Positions 9,287-19,600 of a stretch of DNA of 64,000 bases are shown one piece after another; the stretch's first letter is position 1, and each line of letters begins with the position of its first letter. The translations under genes and the position numbers were made by a program. The DNA is taken from contig NZ_CP034951.1 in the NCBI RefSeq assembly GCF_004022485.1, forward strand, positions 1,178,001 through 1,242,000. The letters run 5' to 3'. The notes under the pieces are model-generated. The model did no database searches and was not told where the DNA came from. It was given only the letters and a program-made list of their open reading frames with translations. This stretch comes from Aequorivita sp. H23M31. Lineage in GTDB: Bacteria; Bacteroidota; Bacteroidia; Flavobacteriales; Flavobacteriaceae.

Positions 9287-9621
9287 CTTTTTTTTAGGAA
9301 AAATAATACACTTAAACAAAAATCCTCCCAAATGTTCGTTAAAACAAGGGGGATGATATAATAAAACGAATTTTTATGCGTCTATATAAGTAGATAATAT
9401 TTCGTCGGAAAAGTTTTACTTTAATGGTTAGTGTTAATACCGACGAAAAATCCAATCCCGTAATTTTAAATTGCGGGATTGTTTTTTATGTTAGGTTCCT
9501 GTTAAATGACAATCTAAAATGAAATTTCGATCCAATTGTGCGTCTAACCAAGACCTAAAATTTCATTTTTATAATTTATTTGAATTAGCCATTTAAACGA
9601 ATTATACCTTTTTAGGTAAAC
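9287..9621 (+). ncRNA. Possible small structured RNA(s) in a hairpin-rich gap
   Basis: No protein gene is visible in this gap, but it holds three strong inverted repeats. TTTCGTCGG at 9400-9408 pairs with 9440-9448. A GC-containing 10-bp stem at 9454-9480 is followed by six T on the plus strand. A perfect 12-bp stem pairs 9516-9527 with 9558-9569 around a 30-base loop. The second hairpin has the form of a rho-independent terminator for a plus-strand transcript, although no protein gene on that strand ends nearby except the symporter 500 bases upstream. A small RNA of roughly 100 bases ending at 9487 is one reading; a long 3' UTR of the symporter mRNA is another. Confidence 0.35.
9454..9487 (+). 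terminator. Rho-independent terminator in the gap after the symporter
   Basis: The stem AATCCCG/CGGGATT, extended inward by a G-U and several A-T pairs, is followed by GTTTTTT on the plus strand. It may end the symporter message or a small RNA. Confidence 0.6.
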
Positions 9622-9654
9622 AAAAGTCTCTCAGTTTTCTGAAAGACTTTTTTT
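9622..9654. terminator. Bidirectional terminator downstream of the FabH-like gene
   Basis: A 13-bp stem (AAAAGTCTCTCAG and its near-complement, one G-U pair) with a TTTT loop and seven T on the plus side. On the minus strand it is followed by TTTTGTTT, so it can also terminate the fabH-like gene that ends at 9722. Confidence 0.75.
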
Positions 9655-9721
9655 ATGAACACCTCTCAATTACATGCTTTCCAAGCAGTTGTTTATCCTT
9701 AACAAGCTTTTCTTCTCCAAA

Positions 9722-10729
9722 CTACCATCTGATAATCGCACTTCCCCAGGTAAAACCACTTCCAAAAGCCGCCAGTACGACTAAATCTCCCTTCTTTATT
9801 TTGCCCATTTCCCAAGCTTCTGTCAAAGCAATAGGAATAGAAGCGGCTGTAGTATTTCCGTACTTTTGAATATTGTTGAAAACCTTATCGTCTTCAAGTT
9901 TTAGTTTATGCTGAATAAATTGCGAAATGCGAAGATTAGCCTGGTGTGGGATCAACATATCTATATCTCCTACCTCAAGATCATTTGACTCCAACCCTTC
10001 TTGAATTACTTCGGCAAATCGTACAATAGCATGCTTAAAAACAAATTGACCGTTCATATAAGGATAATAAGGAATATCCTCCTGTGGATTTTCTGCTATT
10101 ATCTGAGGAACCCAATAACCGGTGCTCGGACCTTTTAAGGAAAGTTCATCCTTGTGTTTCCCTTCACTGTGAAGATGGGTAGATAGAATTCCACCTTCTC
10201 CAGATTCATTTCTAGAAACAATCGCAGCTCCTGCCCCATCTCCGAAAATAACCGAAACAGAACGCCCACGATCAGAAAAATCAAGACCTCCGCTGTGGTT
10301 TTCACTCCCGATTACTAAAATGTGTTTATACATTCCAGTTTTTACAAATTGATCCGCTACGGAAATTGCATATATAAAGCCGCTGCACTGGTTTCTAACA
10401 TCTAATGCGGGCACGGTACGCATACCCAACATTTCCTGAACCTCTACTCCGCCACCAGGAAAGTACATATCTGGGCTAAGAGTCGCAAACACAATCATAT
10501 CTATGTCATCTGGGGAAAGCTCAGCACGGTCCAAGGCAATTCGTGAAGCTTTGGCACCCATTATCGAGGTGGAATTTCCATCGCCCTTCTTTATATGTCT
10601 CCGCTCCTTTATTCCAGTTCTCTCTTGAATCCAAGCATCATTTGTGTCCATTAATTTTGCTAGGTCATCATTTGTGACCACATTTTCAGGAACATAATAT
10701 CCCAATCCCGTAATTTTCGAACTATACAT
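9722..10729 (-). CDS. fabH: 3-oxoacyl-[acyl-carrier-protein] synthase III (KAS III)
   Basis: A 335-residue condensing enzyme with the complete Cys-His-Asn triad. Cys115 lies in DVRNQCSGFIYAI, His in LIPHQANLRISQ and Asn in QKYGNTTAASIP. The motif RTGIKERRHI near residue 37 and the glycine-rich end AAFGSGFTWGSAIIRW are also standard. KAS III condenses an acyl-CoA primer with malonyl-ACP to start fatty acid synthesis; in Bacteroidota it sets the branched-chain primer choice. The gene is not beside plsX or rpmF, so this may be a second, accessory KAS III, and the symbol is given with that reservation. Confidence 0.87.
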   Translation of the reverse strand: MYSSKITGLGYYVPENVVTNDDLAKLMDTNDAWIQERTGIKERRHIKKGDGNSTSIMGAKASRIALDRAELSPDDIDMIVFATLSPDMYFPGGGVEVQEMLGMRTVPALDVRNQCSGFIYAISVADQFVKTGMYKHILVIGSENHSGGLDFSDRGRSVSVIFGDGAGAAIVSRNESGEGGILSTHLHSEGKHKDELSLKGPSTGYWVPQIIAENPQEDIPYYPYMNGQFVFKHAIVRFAEVIQEGLESNDLEVGDIDMLIPHQANLRISQFIQHKLKLEDDKVFNNIQKYGNTTAASIPIALTEAWEMGKIKKGDLVVLAAFGSGFTWGSAIIRW

Positions 10730-10829
10730 CCTTTATAAATTTTAAAACTCAGGAAAGGTAACTATATGTTGCATTTCAAAGAAATATATTTTACAGTTTA
10801 TCCACGGAATCCTTTATCCCCCATTTTGA

Positions 10830-10837
10830 TATCTTTG
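10830..10837 (+). promoter_or_regulatory. Bacteroidota -7 box before the S9 peptidase gene
   Basis: TATCTTTG fits TAnnTTTG and lies 19 bases before the peptidase ATG at 10857, with expected transcription start about 7 bases downstream. The -33 element is not clear. Confidence 0.4.
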
Positions 10838-10856
10838 CCGGTCAATCCCATTTTTT

Positions 10857-13274
10857 ATGAAAAATCTTTTAGCAACTCTTCTATTCCTTCTTATTTCAAA
10901 TGCATTCCTAGCTCAGGAAAAATTAGGTTATCAAAAACCTCCGGCATCAATCCTAGAACTTGTTGAGGTTCCATTAGCACCCGCGGTTAGAATTGACAGT
11001 AAGGGCGAAAACGTTATTTTATTTTATAGAGACCCGTATAAATCAATCGCGGAACTTTCGGAAGAAGAACTTCGTTTAGGTGGTCTTCGTATCAATCCAA
11101 AAACGAATATTGGAAGTAGAACGACTTATTATAACAACCTAAAAGTTAAAAAAACCAGTGATAAGGACCCAAAGCAAGTAGACGGTCTTCCCTTAAACGG
11201 TCGATATTCAAACTTTAATGTAGCACCAAACGAGAAAATGATGGCCTTTTTAAATACTACCGACCAACAGGTCGAAATCTGGGTGCTGGATATCGAAAAG
11301 TCTGTGGCAAGAAAACTCAGTGCACTTGAGGTGAACGCAAATATGGGTGATGCCATCAATTGGTTTAAGGATAGCAATAATATCTTGGTAAAGATTGTTC
11401 CGAAAAATAGGAAAGAGCTGATAAATATTTCAGAAGCCGTTCCCGAAGGACCAACCGTCACGGTTAGTGACGGTGAGAAAGCGCAAAATCGCACTTATCA
11501 GGATTTGCTTACCAGCCCCAATGACGAATACAATTTTGAGCAGCTCGCGCTTTCTGAAATAGTCAAAATATCGTTGGATGGAACTACAAGCAGCTTTCTT
11601 CCCACCGCAATGTATGACGATTTGGATTTCTCCCCAAATGGCGAATTTGTAATGGTCAATACCCTAAAAAAACCCTTCTCCTATATAGTTCCATACAATA
11701 GATTTCCATTTCAAACCGATGTTGTCACCAAGGATGGAAAAATAGTCAAAACCGTGAACGAAGTACCTTTAAATGAAGTTCAGCCTAAAGGTTTTATGGC
11801 AACCCGTACGGGAAAAAGAAACTTAAATTGGCGTGCCGATAAGCCAGCAACTCTATATTGGGCCGAAGCCTTGGATCAAGGCGATCCAGAGGTAACCGTT
11901 GATTTTCGCGATGCGGTTTATGAACTAAAAGCACCTTTTAACGGCAATCCTAATCTGTTGCTAAAAACTATAAATCGTTTTTCCGGCATAATCTGGGGTA
12001 GCGACAATCTTGCTATCGCTTCGGATTATTGGTGGAATACAAGAAATACAAAATCCTATATCTTCAACCCATCCAACTCTTCCCAAAAACCCAAACTTAT
12101 TTTTGATAGAAACTATCAGGATAAATACAATGATCCGGGAAATTTTGTCACTGCCCGAAACGAATATGGCGAGAGAACTCTGGAAACCATCAAAGACAAG
12201 GCATTCCTTATGGGAGCGGGTTTTTCTGAAAGAGGTCAATTCCCGTTTATTGATGAATTCGATTTAAAAACTAGAAAGTCCAAAAGGATCTATGAATCTG
12301 TTTATACTGATAAACTTGAAAACCTAAATTCAGCTATAGATATGAAGAAGGGGAAAATTCTAGTTCGAATAGAATCGCAACAGGAATATCCCAATTATTA
12401 TTTCCGGAACATTTTCAAAAAAAATGACTTAACTCCGGTAACTTCATTTGAAAATCCCTTTAAAAGTTTACAGGATGTCCATAAAGAAGTTATAACATAT
12501 AAGCGCGAAGATGGACTGGAATTGGAAGGAACACTTTATTTACCAGTTGGCTACGATATCAAAAAGAAGGAAAAAAGGCCAATGATACTATGGGCATATC
12601 CGCGGGAGTTTAAAGATAAAAACAGTGCTTCCCAGAGCACAGCCAATCCCAATGAATTTATATATCCTTATTGGGGCAGTCCGTTATATTGGGTTACCCA
12701 GGGTTACGTTGTTCTCGATAATGCCGCTTTCCCGATTGTGGGCGAAGGCACCGCAGAACCCAACGATACCTTTATAAAGCAATTGGTAGGAAATGCAAAG
12801 GCAGCCATTGATGCCGTGGATACTTTGGGTTATATTGACCGCGACAGAGTGGCTGTTGGAGGACACTCCTATGGTGCTTTTATGGTGGCAAATCTGTTAA
12901 GTCATTCCAACCTTTTTGCGGCGGGAATCGCCCGAAGTGGTGCCTACAACCGGACACTCACCCCATTCGGATTTCAAAGTGAAGAACGAAGTTATTGGGA
13001 TTCTCCAGAAACCTATTACAATATGTCGCCGTTTATGCATGCAGAAAAGATGAAAACTCCATTACTATTAATACATGGTGAGGCGGATAATAACTCTGGC
13101 ACCTATCCTATGCAGAGTGAGCGTTACTTTAATGCCTTAAAAGGTTTGGGAGCAACGGCCAGGCTGGTCATACTTCCAAAAGAAAGTCATGGTTATAGTG
13201 CTAAAGAAAGCATCTTACATATGCTCTGGGAACAGGATCAATGGTTAAATGAATATGTAAAGGAAAAAAAATAA
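10857..13274 (+). CDS. Secreted prolyl oligopeptidase family (S9) serine peptidase
   Basis: An 805-residue protein with a signal peptide (MKNLLATLLFLLISNAFLAQ), a long beta-propeller-like region (about 40-540) and a C-terminal alpha/beta-hydrolase domain. The catalytic triad is visible: Ser671 in GGHSYGAFM, Asp744 in GEADNNSG and His778 in ESHGYSAKES. It also has LEGTLYLPVGYD and PMILWAYPREFKDK before the nucleophile, as in glutamyl endopeptidase/acylaminoacyl peptidase-like S9 members. It should cleave short peptides in the periplasm or outside the cell. No T9SS domain is present. It stands alone, divergent from the fabH-like gene. Confidence 0.92.
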   Translation: MKNLLATLLFLLISNAFLAQEKLGYQKPPASILELVEVPLAPAVRIDSKGENVILFYRDPYKSIAELSEEELRLGGLRINPKTNIGSRTTYYNNLKVKKTSDKDPKQVDGLPLNGRYSNFNVAPNEKMMAFLNTTDQQVEIWVLDIEKSVARKLSALEVNANMGDAINWFKDSNNILVKIVPKNRKELINISEAVPEGPTVTVSDGEKAQNRTYQDLLTSPNDEYNFEQLALSEIVKISLDGTTSSFLPTAMYDDLDFSPNGEFVMVNTLKKPFSYIVPYNRFPFQTDVVTKDGKIVKTVNEVPLNEVQPKGFMATRTGKRNLNWRADKPATLYWAEALDQGDPEVTVDFRDAVYELKAPFNGNPNLLLKTINRFSGIIWGSDNLAIASDYWWNTRNTKSYIFNPSNSSQKPKLIFDRNYQDKYNDPGNFVTARNEYGERTLETIKDKAFLMGAGFSERGQFPFIDEFDLKTRKSKRIYESVYTDKLENLNSAIDMKKGKILVRIESQQEYPNYYFRNIFKKNDLTPVTSFENPFKSLQDVHKEVITYKREDGLELEGTLYLPVGYDIKKKEKRPMILWAYPREFKDKNSASQSTANPNEFIYPYWGSPLYWVTQGYVVLDNAAFPIVGEGTAEPNDTFIKQLVGNAKAAIDAVDTLGYIDRDRVAVGGHSYGAFMVANLLSHSNLFAAGIARSGAYNRTLTPFGFQSEERSYWDSPETYYNMSPFMHAEKMKTPLLLIHGEADNNSGTYPMQSERYFNALKGLGATARLVILPKESHGYSAKESILHMLWEQDQWLNEYVKEKK

Positions 13275-13291
13275 AGAACCTTATTAACCAC

Positions 13292-13327
13292 AAAAAAAGA
13301 AGGACGCAAAAGTTTTGCGTCCTTCTT
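13292..13327 (-). terminator. Terminator hairpin between S9 peptidase and TetR genes
   Basis: A near-perfect 15-bp inverted repeat (AAGAAGGACGCAAAA and its complement). The T tract lies on the minus-strand side, so it best serves transcripts coming from the TetR gene, but it can also stabilise the 3' end of the peptidase mRNA, which ends 18 bases away. Confidence 0.7.
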
Positions 13328-13572
13328 AAACAACCTAACCAATTAAATAATAGAATATTTTACTTTTTCATAGCAATTTGATATTCAATTATTCTTTGTA
13401 AAGATACCCAACCTTGTTCATTGAAAATGTTAATAGTTTAAACAAGTTTTGTTAAAGTTGTCAGGAGATTTTAAATTAAAATTCAAAAGATCCAAATCGT
13501 TTTTTCACTTATAAAACTCCATAAATATTCTCCTTGATGAGGGAATAAAACAATCACTTGATTTGGTTAAAA

Positions 13573-14250
13573 TCAAGCTCCCGTTTTCTTCCAAGGTAAA
13601 CTCCCGAAATCGAGAACGCCTTCTGAAGGACTACTTCGGAATACATCAAAAATAGCGTGAACGGAGTTTTCAATAGCATTTAGGGTATTGGTATAATCTT
13701 TTGAATCGTCGTTCATCCAGTATTTTAGCAAGAAAAGAGTTTGAAGCCAAAAACCTTCTGCAAAAATTGTTCCCGACATTCTTGGATCTTTTTGATTTTG
13801 ATCATTACCCTCTGCCCTTACCAACTTTTCTGCAAAAGATTTTAGGTGCATGCGCAGACTTTTCAATTGTCTCACATCTCTTAAATCTTCTTTGTATTCT
13901 CGCAAGGCAAAAAGAATATAATCTCTATGCTGGGCAAGTATTTGAAAGAAACTATGGAAGAAAGCAATTGTTTTCTCTCTATCTGAATAGGTAGATAAGG
14001 CCGGATCAGTTTCCAACAGATCCATAGTTTCTTTGAAAAATACATTCCAAATTTCCAATTGGATACCTTCAAAGGAACCGAAGAAAGCATAAAATTCGGC
14101 TTCATTAATCTTGTGGTCATAACAAAACTGGTGGACACGGGAAGGGATTTCTTTTTGGTTCAAAACTTGCTCCACGTAAAGGGAGATTAACGATTTACTG
14201 GAAAGGATTATCGTCGAACCTTTTGATGTTCGTTTTTCTGAGGAGTGCAT
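13573..14250 (-). CDS. TetR/AcrR-family transcriptional regulator
   Basis: A 225-residue protein. After about 35 residues comes a helix-turn-helix of TetR type (IPSRVHQFCYDHKINEAEFYAFF), followed by an all-helical ligand-binding and dimerisation domain (LLKYWMNDDSKDYTNTLNAIE is a typical end segment). It likely represses a gene in response to a small molecule; no target operator is recognised. The 262-base gap between its start and htpG holds AT-rich sequence and the promoters of both divergent genes. Confidence 0.8.
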   Translation of the reverse strand: MHSSEKRTSKGSTIILSSKSLISLYVEQVLNQKEIPSRVHQFCYDHKINEAEFYAFFGSFEGIQLEIWNVFFKETMDLLETDPALSTYSDREKTIAFFHSFFQILAQHRDYILFALREYKEDLRDVRQLKSLRMHLKSFAEKLVRAEGNDQNQKDPRMSGTIFAEGFWLQTLFLLKYWMNDDSKDYTNTLNAIENSVHAIFDVFRSSPSEGVLDFGSLPWKKTGA

Positions 14251-14513
14251 AAATTTTTGATTTAAAGTTTAATTTATACGGGTAAAGATAGTAAATGTTC
14301 AACATTGTCACCTTCCTTTTAGCATTATCCTCACATTTAAGATGAACAATTATTGTTGACAATTTTTTTATTCGTGACATCATGTCAGCAAAAATAAATT
14401 GGTATTTTATTTGACTTAGTATAAGAGTGAATTTCCCTCATTTTTTGTGGGATTTTTCTCACATACATTGAAGAATAACTAAAATAATAAATTTTTTAAA
14501 TAAATAATAAATC

Positions 14514-16406
14514 ATGAGCAAAGGAACGATTAATGTATCAGTGGATAATATTTTCCCTCTGATTAAGAAATTTTTATACAGTGACCACGAGATTTTTCTC
14601 CGCGAGTTGATTTCAAATGCTACCGATGCCACCTTAAAATTGAAACATCTTACCAACATAGGTGAGGCCAACGGTGTAGAATATGGCAATCCAATTATCG
14701 AAGTAAAATTAGACAAAAAGAAAAAAGAGCTTCGCATTATTGATCAAGGTATTGGAATGACCGAGGAAGAGGTAAAGAAATACATCAACGAAATTGCCTT
14801 TTCTGGAGCCGAGGAATTTATTGAAAAATATAAGGATAAGGACGGGAAAGACGCCGGCATCATTGGCCATTTTGGACTTGGTTTTTATTCGGCATTTATG
14901 GTGGCGAAAAAAGTAGAAATTATTACCAAGAGTTATAAGGATGAACCAGCTGTACATTGGGAGTGTGATGGCTCTCCTGAATTTACTCTCACAAAATCCG
15001 ACAAAAAAGATCGAGGAACTGAAATTATCCTTCATATCGCTGACGACTCCACCGAATTTCTGGAAGAATCACGAATTCGCGAACTATTGGTAAAGTACAA
15101 CAAGTTTATGCCCATTCCTATTAAGTTCGGTACACGTACGGAAACCCTTCCAAAACCAGAAGACGCTAAGGAAGATGAGGCTGCTCCCACAAAAGAGGTT
15201 GACAATATAATAAACAACCCTAATCCCGCTTGGACTAAACAACCAACAGAGCTGGAAGACAAGGATTACAAACAATTTTATCGCGAACTGTATCCTATGC
15301 AGTTTGAGGAACCTCTCTTTCATATTCATTTAAATGTAGATTATCCTTTCAATCTTACGGGAATTCTTTATTTCCCGAAGATGTCCAACGATATGAGCAT
15401 TCAAAAAGACAAAATTCAGCTTTATCAAAACCAAGTTTTTGTGACGGATAATGTTGAAGGAATTGTTCCAGAATTTTTGACAATGTTGCGCGGGGTGATT
15501 GATAGCCCGGATATTCCATTGAATGTTTCACGAAGCTATCTTCAGGCCGACGGCGCGGTTAAGAAGATTTCCAGTTACATTACCAGAAAAGTAGCCGACA
15601 AACTGAAAAGTCTTTTCAACAAGGATCGAGAAAACTTTGAAAAGAAATGGAACGACATAAAAATCGTTATCGAGTATGGAATGTTGACGGAAGATAAATT
15701 CTTTGAAAAAGCACAGGATTTCGCTCTCTATCCTACTGTTGATGGCAAATATTACACACTTTCTGAACTAAAGGAAAAAATTAAGGATCTCCAAACGGAC
15801 AAGGACGGCAATCTTGTTGTAGTTTATGCGTCCAATAAAGAAGAGCAACATTCCTACATAGAAACCGCAAAGGAAAAAGGATACGAGATCCTATTATTGG
15901 ATTCCCCAATTATAACGCATCTTCTTCAAAAGGTAGAAAGTGAATCAGATAAAATCTCTTTCGTTAGAGTTGATAGTGATCACATAGACAACTTGATTAA
16001 GAAAGACGATGAACAAATCTCTAAACTTTCAGATGAAGAAAAGGAATCTCTTAAAACCTTTTTGGATGAAGTTGTTCCAAAGGAAAAATTCAGTGTACAA
16101 CTAGAAGCTTTGGACAGCAATGCCAGTCCATTCATAATTACTGAACCCGAATTTATGCGTCGTATGAAAGATATGCAGAAAACCGGCGGCGGTGGAATGT
16201 TCGGCATGGGTGGCTTTCCCGAAATGTACAATTTGATTGTAAACACAAACCACGAATTGGTAGGTGAGATCCTCAACACCAAAACCCAGAAGAAAAAAGA
16301 ACGTTTGGTGAGCCAGGCGCTGGATTTGGCACGTTTGAGCAAGAACCTTCTTAAAGGTGAAGAGCTTACCGCTTTTATCAAAAGAAGTTATGAGATGATT
16401 AAATAA
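14514..16406 (+). CDS. htpG: Chaperone protein HtpG (Hsp90)
   Basis: A 630-residue cytoplasmic Hsp90. The GHKL ATPase pocket is intact: LRELISNATDATLKLK with the catalytic Glu and the Mg-binding Asn, IIDQGIGMTEEEV, and IGHFGLGFYSAFMVA. The middle domain includes GILYFPKM and the catalytic-loop region LNVSRSYLQADGAVKKI. The C-terminal dimerisation domain lacks the eukaryotic MEEVD tail, as expected for bacteria. It folds client proteins in an ATP-driven clamp cycle. It is monocistronic with a terminator just after it. Confidence 0.97.
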   Translation: MSKGTINVSVDNIFPLIKKFLYSDHEIFLRELISNATDATLKLKHLTNIGEANGVEYGNPIIEVKLDKKKKELRIIDQGIGMTEEEVKKYINEIAFSGAEEFIEKYKDKDGKDAGIIGHFGLGFYSAFMVAKKVEIITKSYKDEPAVHWECDGSPEFTLTKSDKKDRGTEIILHIADDSTEFLEESRIRELLVKYNKFMPIPIKFGTRTETLPKPEDAKEDEAAPTKEVDNIINNPNPAWTKQPTELEDKDYKQFYRELYPMQFEEPLFHIHLNVDYPFNLTGILYFPKMSNDMSIQKDKIQLYQNQVFVTDNVEGIVPEFLTMLRGVIDSPDIPLNVSRSYLQADGAVKKISSYITRKVADKLKSLFNKDRENFEKKWNDIKIVIEYGMLTEDKFFEKAQDFALYPTVDGKYYTLSELKEKIKDLQTDKDGNLVVVYASNKEEQHSYIETAKEKGYEILLLDSPIITHLLQKVESESDKISFVRVDSDHIDNLIKKDDEQISKLSDEEKESLKTFLDEVVPKEKFSVQLEALDSNASPFIITEPEFMRRMKDMQKTGGGGMFGMGGFPEMYNLIVNTNHELVGEILNTKTQKKKERLVSQALDLARLSKNLLKGEELTAFIKRSYEMIK

Positions 16407-16430
16407 ACATTTTTATAACTCTAATATCTA

Positions 16431-16466
16431 AAAGTCATTTCCAACTTGGAGATGGCTTTTTTTTAT
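16431..16466 (+). terminator. Rho-independent terminator of htpG
   Basis: An 11-bp stem (AGTCATTTCCA with TGGAGATGGCT, G-U pairs included), a 3-base loop and a run of eight T, 25 bases after the htpG stop. Confidence 0.8.
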
Positions 16467-16671
16467 GGATTAATAAGAATTCGAATTATGAGAAAATGAT
16501 ATAATATATATGCACTTATTGCGGTTTCTGTAACGAACAGAATAAATATTTTCAAGTTGAAGCTATGAAATCTTAATAATGAAAGTAGAATTCAAGGGGT
16601 TTCAAAAAAAGATTGTTATATGTCGGGTAATTAACATATCTTTAAGCCTCTAACTTTAAATGTTTTTAATT

Positions 16672-19600
16672 ATGAAGAAAATTACACTTCTCTCAATTCT
16701 GTGTATGTTACTGACGATTCCCATTGCATTTGGGCAATCGTCATTTACGGCACCAAGAGGGCAAAACGGCATTTCAGTGATCAATCTTCCTGCTGGAACA
16801 ACCAGTGCCAACAACGGTCATTCGAGGGCCATGGCACCCCAGGTAATCACTTACAATGTATCGCAAAACATTGCTCCAGGTCTCGAAATAGCTTGTGCTA
16901 GTCCAACAAGTTTTAAGAACAATTCACTCTATGTGGATTTTGATTTAGAAAATTTTTTCGGAATTATAAGTGATTTTGATGTTGAAAGTGTGGAATTTGC
17001 TATTGGAACCATTAGCACACCAACGTCCTTCCCTATTACCGTAAAGGTATGGTCCTCTGTTGGGGATTTTCCTGGCGGAGCACTTACCTTGCAAGGTACT
17101 TCTATTTATACAGCTACTAACGCAGATGTAGCTTCTATAGTATCCGTACCACTTACGGCAACAATACCGTTAGGTGAAAAAATGGTAGTGGAGTTGATGT
17201 TGGTAGACGATGGAACGGATACAAATAATATGCGGTTCGGAACCAATAACGATGGATTTATGGGAGAAAGCTGGATTAAGGCCGCCGATTGTGGTGCACC
17301 CACTCCAACAGCCTTCGCCGCTCTGGGCTTAACCCAAGATCTTATAGTAAACGTTCTTGGCGATGGAGAAACTGGTGTAATTCCAATTTTCTATTGTAAT
17401 TCCCAAGGAAATAACCCTTCCTATGAAAACATAACCAACGTAACCTATGCGGGCATTAACAATACTACCGCCACTCATAGTGGATATAACGACTTTACAG
17501 CCCAATCGGCCATGGTTACCCAAGGAGAAACCGATCAAATTTCAGTAACAATAACTGCCGACGGCAGTGATTATGTTTATGCCTTTATTGACTGGAACCA
17601 AAATGGAATATTGGATGACGCTGGAGAAGTTTATACCCTGGCTACATCTACCTCTAGCGCTGGTCCACATACTATGGATATAACTGTGCCAGCCGACGCT
17701 TCTCTTGGAGATACTCGAATGAGGGTAAAAGTGGGTTGGCTCCAATCTACTCCAAATCCCTGTGGAAACTTTAGTTATGGCGAAATAGAAGATTACACCG
17801 TTAATGTGCAGGCGCCAAGCGGCGGCGGCGGCGGTGAACCTCCAATCATTGTTTGCCCTAGTGATATTACCGCAAATAATGACCCAGGCCTTTGTGGAGC
17901 TGTAGTTAATTTTAGCCCCGCAGTAGCTATTGACCCTGAAGATGGAGTTATCTCAACTGTTCAAACAGGTGGTCCTGCTAGTGGAACTCTGTTTCCGGTA
18001 GGAGTGACTATGGTAAAGTTCTCAGCTACTGATAGTGATGGCAATACAGTTACTTGTCAATTCGAGGTTACAGTCGTGGACAACGAAGCCCCAGTAGTTG
18101 TTTGTCAAAACATAACAATCGATCTTGACGCTGCTACAGGTCTTGCAAGCATTACAGCTGCAGATGTAGATAACGGTTCTACAGACAATTGCGCTATTGA
18201 TACTATGAGTTTAGATATTTCATCGTTCGACTGTTCCATGATTGGAGAAAACACAGTAACCTTAACTGTTACTGATACGGCAGGAAATTCATCTACTTGT
18301 ACCGCTACAGTTACAGTTCAGGACGTTACAGCTCCTGAGGTAGTTTGCGTTGGTGGTTTTGGCGACTTTACCGAAACTGAAGATTTTGAGGCTGCTACCG
18401 TTCCTGCAGGTTGGACGGCAACTATCTTATCTGGAAACGCAAATTGGGGCTTTGGCTCCGGCGATATGCCAACAGGCCCAGATTTCCCAACAAACGCAGC
18501 TATTTTTAATGACGACGCAGCAGGAAGTGGTGAGGCCAATTCCGCCCAACTTTTATCTCCAAGCTATAATCTAACGGGAGCAACTTCTGCTGAAATCTCT
18601 TTTGACTACGCCAATCAAACCTATCAAAATGACGGTAAATTAATCGTAGAGGTTTATGATGGCTCAACTTGGCAAGAAGTATTTATGTTTGATGGCATTT
18701 CAGGTCCAACCAATACCGGACCACTAGATATGACTGCTTATATAAATCCTAACTTCCAAGTTCGCTTTATCTATGATGATGAAGGAGGATGGTCTTGGGG
18801 AGCTGGAGTGGATAACTTCCTCTTAGAATATCAAGCTGCTTCGGGTGGGGGTCTGGATGTATATCTTGATGCCAACGGCCAAGCGACAATTTCTCCGAAT
18901 GATTTAGTAACTAGTGTAACCGAAGCCTGTAATTATACAATTACCGCTGCCGGTACTGGTGGCGGAACAATGGGAGCGCTAACTACATTGTTTGCTTCAG
19001 GAAATAACGGGTCAGCCGGTGGAGCAGTTTATTTTGACATAATCGTTGGACCAGCAGATATCGAAATCACCGATATTGATATCAACACTGGGGATGCGGG
19101 AGCCTTTACTATGGATGTTTATACAAAAGAAGGAACCTCTGTAGGTAGTGAAACAAACCAAGGTGCTTGGACATTGTCTTCCACTGCCGCGGGTACTAGT
19201 GCTGGATTGGATATGCCATCCAACGCAGTACTTGCCAGTCCAATTACTTTGTCCGCCAATACTACTTACGGGATGGCTTTAGTACTTGATGGGACCCACG
19301 GTCATTATTATACCAATGGAGATGGAACCAACCAAAACTTTTCTAATGCCGACCTGGCCTTAGCTTTGGGTGCTGCATCCAACGCTCCATTCACGGGCGG
19401 AATCTTTTCACCTCGTATCTTTAATGGAACCATTCATTATATAGGTGGCCCAGGTTCTGGACTCGATTTCACTTGTGCAGATCTTGGTCAGAATATTGTG
19501 GAAGTAACCGTTACAGATGATAGCGGAAACAGTACTACCTGTATGGCTGTTATTAACGTTATTGACAATACTGCTCCAGTAATAATTTGTTCCGGAACTC

